Shown here: positions 56,496-64,000 of the stretch, in pieces | Numbering within the stretch: position 1 is the first letter of the stretch | Layout: the number at the start of each line of letters is the position of its first letter | From: Jackrogersella multiformis | Lineage: Eukaryota; Ascomycota; Sordariomycetes; Xylariales; Hypoxylaceae | NCBI GenBank assembly: GCA_902806575.1 | Contig: CADCXD010000011.1 | Coordinates: 310,001 to 374,000, forward strand | Length of the DNA: 64,000 bases | Direction: 5' to 3' | Notes under the pieces: generated by a model | Told to the model about the DNA's origin: nothing | What the model saw: the letters and a program-made list of their open reading frames with translations, nothing else | Database searches by the model: none | Made by a program: the position numbers and the translations under genes

Positions 56496-58652
56496 ATGAG
56501 TAACCCTTCCGACCCTCGCGGCAATGAGCCGCCAACCCCAAACAACTCATGGGCTTCTGTTGCTGGCACCCAGGGCTCCAACGGAATCGGACTGAATGTT
56601 GCCAATCAGCCTCCCGCGAAATCGGGCAAGGTGACTTTCAAGCCCAAAGGTAAAAATGGATACGCCGCTGGTAACGCCCAACGTACCCAACAACCCAGAC
56701 CTGGCAATATTCAGAACCAGTCCACTTCTGCGGCTTCGACATTTAGAGGCCAGTTTCTTGCGCAGGTGAATGCTGCCGAACAGTCGGCAAGCCGCAAGGT
56801 TGAAGCGTCTAAGCAGGCTACGATGCCTTCCAGGGAAGTCAAAGCCATGGCAAGTCTCAACGTGCAAATTGCATCGATGAAAGCTACTATCGACACTTTG
56901 CACGATGACATGTCTCGTCGCAGCAGTGATCTGATCCAAGCCAAAGCGGCTATAGCCGGCAAGGATGCGGAGATTGCGGAACTCAAGAGCGAAGTTGAAA
57001 CCCTTAGTGAGAACTTCGCGACTGCCATGGCCAGCGGCAAAAAAGACCATGACAAGTGCTCTGAGCAGGATACATTCATCAAGAAGCTGCAGTATGATAT
57101 TGCTGGCCTGAGGGATGCTCTACACACTGGTGTTGTCTCCGTTGCCCAGCTCTATGGTCCAGGAAGTCTGCAGGCGTTCAACAAAATTGCTGGAAAGGAG
57201 GCTACGAACATGGGGCAGGCCGTCAATGGCTTCCCGAAGGTCCAGCAGAACCTACAACATTCTCAGGCATCACGACCGGGCTCGCCTGCGTCCCACAGCG
57301 AGCAGAACCCCAATAAGCAGAACGGACGGGGCCCTCGTGGACAGGCTGGTCAACCTTCTCGTGATGGCCAAAAGAACGTGGCTTCGACGGAACCTCAGAA
57401 GCCAGCTCAGCAGGTCCAGGGCAGCCAACCTAACGTGGCGGCTAACGAACCTGCTAAGGAAGACCCTCGTCCTTCCAAAGAAGTTGTTGCCCCAATTAAG
57501 GAAGAGCGCCCTGTTGAAGAGGTCCCATCTGCTTCCAAGGACGATCAATCTACAACCAAGGTTGATCCTACTGGCAGTGAGCAGACCCAGGTTGGGAGCC
57601 CCAAAGTCGCCACCAAGCCGACTACCGATGAGTCATCAGTCACCAAAACCTCTGATGTCCCCGCGGGTAGCAATGGAATGGCTAGTGAACCTTCCCAGGA
57701 TGTTCACGATTCCTCGCCTTCAAAGGCGCAAGAGGCCGGCCCAGTCGGCTCAGAAGAAAAGGGTACCACTCCCGAGGTTAGCTCAACTCAAGTTGACGAC
57801 AAGAGCACCAAGAGCACTAAGGCCACAGAGCCTATTGACCCAAAAAGTGGCAAGCCCGAATCTAACGAGCCGAAGCCAGAGAACACAGTTGCGATTACTC
57901 GCCTGGCGAATGGGGACAACAAAGCTGGGAATGCCCACGGGAAGCCTCGGACCATCACTAGCAAGGATGTGATGCCCGTGAGAAATGGCAATGGGCCAGT
58001 TACCATCAAATCGCCAATTTCTACTCCGGCGATCCATACTGTTACTCCCGCCCAAGCTGCGTCGGTAGGTATGGTAATCCTAAAAGACAACGCCAGCGAG
58101 AAGAAGAGCGATGACGGTTGGGTCAATGTTGACCCCAAGAAAAAGCCCAATAAGAAGTCTAAGGGCAAATATAAGTATAAGGCTAAGCAGCAGCCCGTGT
58201 CAGTGCAGAACAAGAATGCCGTTCCCGGAGATCCTGTTGCGCCTCAAAATGCTAGGCCGTTACCCAAGGAGCAGGGTATTCAAGCAACGCCTGCGAAAAC
58301 CTGGACCAAGAAGCCCCGTGGCACGGTCATCGGGTCTAGCTCCGCCTTTTCACAAACTGCTAATAAGAAGCAGGAGGGTCCGGCCATAAATAAGCAGGAG
58401 GGCCAAAATGGAGCAGGCCCAAGCACCCCTGGCGGCAAGCAACAGGATAATAAGACCCAGCAAGGCCAGAATCCCCAGGGCAAACCCAACAGCCGTCCTG
58501 CGTCAGCCAATGGAACCAACGGCGGTAAGCAGCCACGAGCGAGCCTACCGAAGACTTCGGGCAAGAGGGCCTACCACACTAACCGTGTGGACTGGGCCGA
58601 TGAGGTGAATGAGCAAGATGCTCTTGTTAAGATGCAGCAAACCTTCTCATGA
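56496..58652 (+). CDS. Disordered protein with coiled coil, unknown function
   Basis: A single exon of 718 aa from the first in-frame ATG (MSNPSDPRGNEPP). The upstream part of the frame has only a GTG. Order of parts: an N-terminal NNSWASVAGTQG motif; a basic/Gln region; a coiled coil at about 110-210 (heptads such as MKATIDTLHDDM, IAGKDAEIAELKSEVETL); a long Pro/Ser/Lys/Gln-rich disordered middle (240-540); a Lys-rich DDGWVNVDPKKKPNKKSKG stretch at about 543-565; and a C-terminal conserved-looking KRAYHTNRVDWADEVNEQDAL. Composition and the WVNV-PKKK motif suggest an RNA- or cytoskeleton-related scaffold, but this is a guess. I do not recognise a named family. Confidence 0.8.
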   Translation: MSNPSDPRGNEPPTPNNSWASVAGTQGSNGIGLNVANQPPAKSGKVTFKPKGKNGYAAGNAQRTQQPRPGNIQNQSTSAASTFRGQFLAQVNAAEQSASRKVEASKQATMPSREVKAMASLNVQIASMKATIDTLHDDMSRRSSDLIQAKAAIAGKDAEIAELKSEVETLSENFATAMASGKKDHDKCSEQDTFIKKLQYDIAGLRDALHTGVVSVAQLYGPGSLQAFNKIAGKEATNMGQAVNGFPKVQQNLQHSQASRPGSPASHSEQNPNKQNGRGPRGQAGQPSRDGQKNVASTEPQKPAQQVQGSQPNVAANEPAKEDPRPSKEVVAPIKEERPVEEVPSASKDDQSTTKVDPTGSEQTQVGSPKVATKPTTDESSVTKTSDVPAGSNGMASEPSQDVHDSSPSKAQEAGPVGSEEKGTTPEVSSTQVDDKSTKSTKATEPIDPKSGKPESNEPKPENTVAITRLANGDNKAGNAHGKPRTITSKDVMPVRNGNGPVTIKSPISTPAIHTVTPAQAASVGMVILKDNASEKKSDDGWVNVDPKKKPNKKSKGKYKYKAKQQPVSVQNKNAVPGDPVAPQNARPLPKEQGIQATPAKTWTKKPRGTVIGSSSAFSQTANKKQEGPAINKQEGQNGAGPSTPGGKQQDNKTQQGQNPQGKPNSRPASANGTNGGKQPRASLPKTSGKRAYHTNRVDWADEVNEQDALVKMQQTFS

Positions 58653-59430
58653 TTGGACATGTAAGCATCTTGGAGGAATTTGGAGGCGTAGATAACCGGT
58701 TGGAGCTTGAAGATTGTAGTATGTTTGGTTGTACTAGCTCGAGAGTCAGAAGGACTCTGATCTGGTTATCCTAGTCCAAACACAAGTCAACATAACAGAC
58801 TTGACCTAATAGTCTAGGTAATTAATGATGAAACGATGATTTTCCCGAAATTCAGATACGCCATTTTAAGTGACTGGTACTTATATGATTAGGTACATAG
58901 ACATGGTATGGATGGTTATGTTGTATCAAATTACAAGAGGCCATTATCTTATGTCTGCTCAGGGGCTAACCTTAGCTTTGGTGAACGCAAGCTAATAAAC
59001 TCGTAATAGGATAACAATTACTATGTTATTGCTTATAAGAACACAATGGGATTGTTTGCACCATATGCCTGCCCCTACAAAGAAAAATAATTCAGTATAA
59101 GAATATCATCTTTGTGGTTAACGTGCTCCCCGAGATTTCTTCTTTGTTTAGCAACAATCGCAAAGATAATGTACATGATGGAAGATACTAAACAACTAGT
59201 TTGACTAAACAGTTAAGAAGTTGTCATGCGACATATCGTCGTTCATTATGGCTAATCCAAAATATATATACACGAGACATAGAAGCATTTGGAAAAGGGG
59301 GAGGACCAGACAAGCGAACATTATTCAGGCAATAATAAATAGCAAGAAGTCTAAACTTGATCAGCCACATACCGCAGTAAGTTAATCTCAAAGTTCCCAG
59401 TTTAAATCATTATAAAAGCAGAAATAAAAA
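58653..59430. other. Intergenic
   Basis: 3' flank of the coiled-coil gene and promoter of the secreted-protein gene. A TATAAAA box lies 16 bp before the next ATG (about 59412). No gene. Confidence 0.55.
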
Positions 59431-61077
59431 ATGCGTTTCACCATCACACACCTAGCAGTCTCGCTGCTAGCATACTCCAACGGGGTATACTGCAATAACG
59501 CCGAACCGCCATCCGAGAGTCTGGCGAACCCTTCTGTGGTTCCCCGCTATACGTCGCCGACCATACGGGGCGAAAGAATCAAGCACATAAAGAGAGACAT
59601 CGTGTCCGCAGCGGTCGTCGTCGAAGTTCTAGAGCAGTACACGCGCCTGGTGCAGAGCCCCGCGATCCGGTCCAACTACCAGCTCCGCAGCGTCAAGGCC
59701 CCGCAGGCGGGCACCTCGCCCTTCCACGGCGAGACCTTCGGGCAGTTCTGGACGCGCCGGCGCTGGGACGCCGCCCCCGAGGACCCCGCGTGGTTCGACG
59801 GCACCATCGCCGACGGCCTGCTCGGCGCGCTCAACAGCACCGTCAGATACCACCTGCCGCAGATGCTATCCCTCAACACGGAGTCGATCCCCGAAGGCAT
59901 GGAGGAGCGCGACACCCCGCCGATCGACCTCAACTTGTTGGAGAGCCAGGGCGAAAATTTTAGGCTCCACGTGCGGTCCAATGTCCTCCCGTACCTGAAC
60001 CGCCGGGCCGCCAACGCGACGGCGCACCTGCGCGCGGCGGCCGAGGGCCAGAGCCGGGCCGTGGTCCCCGGGGTCGAGAAGATGGTGGCGATACTGGTGG
60101 CGCGGGCCAGGCGGCTCGCGACGCAGTTCGAGGAGGTGGAGCAGGTGCGCGCCTCGCTGCACGAGAGCCTCGCGGCGGAGGACTGGCCGTTCCAGGACGC
60201 GAGCGACAAGAACTGGGTAGCGGAGTGGCTCGGGCAGATCGGCCGCCTGGGCAAGCCCGCGGAGCACCTGACGGAGGAGTGGCGCCGCAAGGTCGACGGC
60301 GCGCGCAACCGCATCACCCAGGAGAAGATCGTCCAGCTGTACACCGGGTACTTCCTGCGGTTCCTCAAGGACGAGGACGACAGCACCAACGGCACGGCCG
60401 TGGCGCGCGATGTCAACAGCGCGTACGAGAACCTCCGCTTGGGCGTGGAGATCAGCTCCACGGATATCGATAAGTTCGTGAGGACCATCCTGGCCGCGTC
60501 GAACGCGGAGCGGCAGGTGCAGAGCTTGGGCGAGAACCAGGGGAGGAGGTGGGCCGCTGGTGAGATAGCGAAGGATCTCGACAGAATGGCTCGCATCGGC
60601 ACGTTGGCCCAGGACCAGATCGTCGAGGCTCGCTCGCTGACCGACGGCCTCAAACTAGCATCCGCGTACCGGCTCAGGGAAGCGGCGACGGCGTTGGCGC
60701 GTGCGGAGAGAGGAGAGCGGGCGATCGTGGTGGACCACATTGAGGAGGAGACGGACGAGGAGACGGGGGAGCCGGTCACGACGCACTACCTCGACGAGTA
60801 CCGGATCGGCGCCCCCGGGGAGCTGGTATCCGAGATCCGCCGGAAGGCCGACGAGCTCGAGTACGTGTGGGCGGCGGTGCAGTGGTGCGAGAACGACCTG
60901 GCCTACCTGAACATCTGCGAGGCGGTCAACCTGGAGGCGAGCGAGAGGGAGGTCCTGCTCAGGGAGAAGTTCGCCCCGCGCGGCAACAGGGTCGACGAGA
61001 AGGTCCCCACGTGCGAGGAGCTGGCTAACCCCATGTATCTCAGGAACACGTGCCGGGATAGGTACTCTTTCGAGTAG
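59431..61077 (+). CDS. Secreted protein of unknown function, Kex2-type propeptide
   Basis: A single exon of 548 aa. A signal peptide covers residues 1-21 (basic start, then HLAVSLLAYSNGVYC). A dibasic KR at 54-55 in KHIKR-DIVSAA fits Kex2 cleavage, which would release the rest. The body is helical (Ala/Glu/Arg/Leu-rich), with three NxT/S sites (Asn-Ser-Thr about 135, Asn-Ala-Thr about 194, Asn-Gly-Thr about 323) and four Cys near the C-terminus (WCEND, NICEA, TCEEL, NTCRD) that could form two disulfides. No enzyme motif is seen. The coding region is strongly GC-rich with long chance frames on both strands. It is the last intact gene before the RIP block. It could be an effector or a cell-surface protein. 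Confidence 0.85.
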   Translation: MRFTITHLAVSLLAYSNGVYCNNAEPPSESLANPSVVPRYTSPTIRGERIKHIKRDIVSAAVVVEVLEQYTRLVQSPAIRSNYQLRSVKAPQAGTSPFHGETFGQFWTRRRWDAAPEDPAWFDGTIADGLLGALNSTVRYHLPQMLSLNTESIPEGMEERDTPPIDLNLLESQGENFRLHVRSNVLPYLNRRAANATAHLRAAAEGQSRAVVPGVEKMVAILVARARRLATQFEEVEQVRASLHESLAAEDWPFQDASDKNWVAEWLGQIGRLGKPAEHLTEEWRRKVDGARNRITQEKIVQLYTGYFLRFLKDEDDSTNGTAVARDVNSAYENLRLGVEISSTDIDKFVRTILAASNAERQVQSLGENQGRRWAAGEIAKDLDRMARIGTLAQDQIVEARSLTDGLKLASAYRLREAATALARAERGERAIVVDHIEEETDEETGEPVTTHYLDEYRIGAPGELVSEIRRKADELEYVWAAVQWCENDLAYLNICEAVNLEASEREVLLREKFAPRGNRVDEKVPTCEELANPMYLRNTCRDRYSFE

Positions 61078-61286
61078 ATTGAACTGTCAGGGTGATCTTT
61101 TTTGTCTGAAGAATCAGGGATAATACGTGAGAGGATGGGCTGGCTCTACACGAAGATTTCTTTTCTGCCTCTAAATGTAGTACAATTTATGATTAATTAC
61201 AAGTTAACAGCATTGCATATCTCACTGACATTTTATACCTAAGTTTCCAAGAAGCGAGTAGGAAAGGGATGAATTCTCTAGGTTTA

Positions 61287-61682
61287 TCAAAGGACGTTTC
61301 TTAGTTCCTAATTATCTCGTTAGTGCATCTCGTGAACTGTTCTGAAGTAATTGGTTGTTTACCTGGAGGCGTTGTTCCGTAATTCGTCTCGAGGATCCAG
61401 GTGAAGAGAGGAGAATTGTAATGAGATCCCTTTTAGTATCTTGGATGTCTGTGATGTACTGTCATTTATCAATATCAGATGATGCTATAAACAAGGAATG
61501 CTAGTCGGATTACCTTTTCGATAGTATCTTCCATTATGAAGCGGATTGTCGTAACGTCTTTAGTCTGGCCAATCCTGTAAATCCTTGAAAGGGCTTGTTC
61601 TTCGATGGAGGGATTCCATTGAGGTTCCATGAGGTATACTCGTGAGGCCGCGGTGAGTGTTAATCTGTCATACGGATAGGCT
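61287..61682 (-). pseudogene. C-terminal fragment of a SNF2-family helicase (Rad5/Rad16-like)
   Basis: Three exons remain, complement(61287..61307, 61363..61458, 61514..61682), coding 94 residues. The first reads AYPYDRLTLTAASRVYLMEPQWNPSIEEQALSRIYRIGQTKDVTTIRFIMEDTIEK. This holds helicase motifs V (TAASRVYLMEPQWNP) and VI (QALSRIYRIGQ), with the Arg fingers intact. The next two encode a Lys/Arg/Leu-rich helix and the terminal QELRNVL. All introns are spliceable and there is no stop. Upstream on the minus strand, helicase motifs I-IV should follow, but the DNA turns into the CpA-depleted AT block within 60 bp. The gene is therefore truncated, and perhaps the rest is the RIP-mutated sequence itself. 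Confidence 0.85.
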
Positions 61683-61739
61683 CTACGAAGAAGAATATGA
61701 TCAATATATGCAAGTTAATAAATACGAGATATGTTAAAA

Positions 61740-64000
61740 CTTATAAAATAAAACTATTAGATAAGGTTAATTAGAAGATTTGGTTAATATATATAAGATT
61801 AAATTAATAGGATTAAGAGAGTATTAACGGCGTTTAAAAAGATATTTAAATTATATATATATAAGTTATTATATCGTATTTCGTAAGAAAAAAAAAGGTA
61901 AAAACCTTAAAATTATAAAAGATTATTATTTGAAATTAAATTATAATTTTAAGCTTTATTACCTTTATTATAAATAATTCTTTTATATTTTAAAAAAACC
62001 TTATTTTTAAAAAAACACGTGCTTTTTAAAAGAAAATTAATCTTTTTTAAAAAATTACCTTAATTTAATTACTTATAAGTAATTAATTTACTTAAAGAAG
62101 TTTCTTATTAAAATATATTATATTAATTTTATTTATTAATTTTATTATTACGTACGTTATTATAATTATAAAGGAAATTTTTATATTTTATTATTTTATA
62201 AATATTTAAGTTAAGTATTTATATTTTAACCTTACTATTTATTAATTTATAAAACCTTAAATTATTTTCTTTATTAAATAATAAATAATCTTTTAAATCT
62301 TTAATAATATCTTTTTTATAAAAGTTTAAAATTAAAGGTAAATTTAAAGAAAATCGCCGTTTATAACAATTTATTAAGATTAAATAACGTTTTAATACGC
62401 GGTTTTTTATTAAAATATTTAAAATAAAAAACATATTATTTTAAAACCTTTCCTTTATTCTTAAATTACTTTAATTTAATAACGATAATATTATAATTTT
62501 TTATAACCTTTAAAATTATAAAATAATTATATAAAACGCTTTTAATATTAATAATATCGGAATTAATTTTAATAATCTTTTTATATAATTTATTAAATTT
62601 TATTAAAAAATATACAATAATTATTATATTATTTAAATATTTATTATTACCGTTATAAGTAATTAAATTATTAATAAAAACTAAATTTAAAAGTAATATA
62701 ATATAATTTAAATAATTTATAATATAATAATTTAATTAAATTAAATTAATATAATATTAATAAATAAATAAATAACTTATTTTAAATATTAAATTTAATA
62801 AATTAACTTAAATTTTTCGTAATAAATTTAAAATATAATTATTTAATATATATAAAATAATTAAACTTAATAAAAAATTATTAATAAGTTTTAAAAAATA
62901 ATTAATTATTATTAATAAATCTTTTAAATTTTTTATTAAAATATTAAGAAATAAAAAGATTTTTAATAAAAAGTAATAAATTAAGTTTATATTAAAAAAT
63001 CTTAAATTAATAACTTTTTTATAAAAAAAAATATAAACTTTATATATATTAATGTAAAAATCTCCCGTTAATTTAATAACTTAAAGGCTTATACTTAAAC
63101 CGTTTTTAATAAATTTAATACTTAATTAATTTTTAATAAATTAATTAATATTAACTTCGTTTTAAAAAGCATTAAAAAACGTATTATATTAAAAACGTTA
63201 ATTAAATTAAATCCCTTCGATTAAAAAAACTTAATATACTTTAAAGTATTATTTATTAAATATTTTAACTTAAAAACTTAAATAAAAAACCTCCTTTTTT
63301 TATAATCCTTTTTATAAACTTAAATTAAAAAAATAACTAAAAAAGCTTAAATATAATTTAACTTTATTAAAATTAACCCCTTTATATCTAAAGAAAATAA
63401 AGGAAAAATTCCCTTTAAAAAAGCCGTTAAAATACTTAATAATAACCTAAATAATTCCGATTTTAATAATTAATTTTAAAACCTTAAATCACTTAAAAAC
63501 CCTCTTAAAAAACTACCTTAAAGCAATCTTACGCCCTTAAACAATAATAAAAATCCTCCACCGTAAAATAATAATAATTAATTACTTAAAGCTTTAAAAC
63601 AATTAATTCGTCCCTTTTACGTTATAATTACCGTTAATTTAATATAACTTAATAAACTTACTATTTATAATAATAAAGATTTCTTAAAGTTTTAAACTTA
63701 ATAAATAAAAGTTAAAACATATTTAAAAATATATACGAAAAGTTTTCTTAAAGATTTTTACCGTATTAATTAAATTAAATCGTTATTATTTAAAAAAATA
63801 TAATTATAACATTAATAACATAAAAACTAAATTACACACTTAAAGGTTTTTAACATTTAAATAATATACGTTACTACTTTTTAAAAATATTTTATAAACC
63901 TTTCGAAAAAACACCGCAACTTAAAAAAAAAAAATAAGCTTAAATATTAAAAAAATATTACTTAATATTTTATCAAATTATTAAACTTTAATAAAATAAT
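61740..64000. mobile_element. RIP-mutated AT-rich repeat block to window end
   Basis: About 2.3 kb of very AT-rich DNA. In 62221-62700 I count three CpA and no TpG in 480 bp, while C in CC, CT and CG contexts persists. This is RIP of the CpA type. No frame is credible; the one 71-codon frame at 62219-62434 is compositional. The original element, likely a retrotransposon or duplicated gene, cannot be identified by eye. The block continues beyond the window. Confidence 0.85.

Noticed and set aside
57115..57972. 285-codon alternative frame within the disordered coiled-coil gene
   Set aside because: It is a shadow of the 718-aa frame caused by repetitive Lys/Pro/Ser codons; the main frame has the coiled coil and conserved ends.
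59676..60779. 367-codon minus-strand frame opposite the secreted protein
   Set aside because: A shadow of GC-rich codon usage; there is no family signal, whereas the plus frame has a signal peptide and processing site.
62219..62434. 71-codon frame in the terminal AT block
   Set aside because: Lys/Asn/Ile/Leu composition follows the base composition of RIP-mutated DNA. No transposon motif could be read.

Overview
The window is nuclear DNA of a filamentous ascomycete, most likely a Sordariomycete. The support is short spliceosomal introns (about 55-110 nt) with CTAAC/CTGAC-type branch sites, single-copy genes matching Neurospora-like orthologues (UvdE endonuclease, Spo11, Sgt1, LCL2, Glc8), and AT-rich blocks in which CpA and TpG have almost vanished, the signature of repeat-induced point mutation (RIP). 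Intergenic DNA is full of short TACCTAGGTA-type palindromes. My impression is that this is common in Xylariales, but the order is inference only. All exon models were built by eye from reading frames, splice signals and family consensus. They have not been tested against RNA.

Layout, left to right. 1-5 kb: mitochondrial ribosomal protein bL27m (-) is divergent from the ERAD-related secretory protein LCL2 (+), followed by the protein phosphatase 1 regulator Glc8/inhibitor-2 (-). 4.4-8.2 kb is gene-free. 8.2-16.1 kb is a run of minus-strand genes: UV-damage endonuclease UvdE, a one-pass membrane RING-H2 ligase, a SET-domain ribosomal lysine methyltransferase (Rkm4/SETD6 type), and a small six-cysteine protein. 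17-19 kb: an MBOAT/wax-synthase-like acyltransferase (+) and a RIP-mutated AT block. 19.2-22.2 kb (-): a Yar1-like ankyrin protein and a seven-exon SPO11. 22.8-31.1 kb (+): an oxidosqualene/lanosterol cyclase, SGT1 and a microsomal P450. 31-37 kb is gene-poor and carries an interstitial telomeric repeat. 36.9-38.9 kb: a decayed class V chitinase tail. 39.5-43.6 kb: an alpha-beta-barrel-like protein (-) and an Arg/Ser-rich protein (+). 44.2-49.2 kb: two divergent, paralogous protein-kinase-like genes. 51.1-54.2 kb: TAF6 (+) and SDH3 (-). 56.5-61.1 kb: a coiled-coil/low-complexity protein and a secreted protein. 61.3-61.7 kb: the C-terminus of a SNF2 helicase, cut off by a 2.3 kb AT-rich RIP block that runs to the window end.

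Most genes are core housekeeping genes (mitochondrial translation and respiration, transcription, DNA repair, meiosis, chaperones). The accessory signal is in four places: the cyclase/P450/acyltransferase trio scattered among housekeeping genes, the kinase-like pair, the chitinase remnant, and the secreted protein beside the RIP block. I see no CRISPR array, rRNA, convincing tRNA or intact transposon. I cannot claim a wholly new system. The items most worth follow-up are the kinase-like pair with its 26-nt micro-exon, the possible dual-start UvdE, the SNF2 gene truncated at the RIP boundary, and the chitinase tail with an in-frame TGA inside a cysteine-rich domain.
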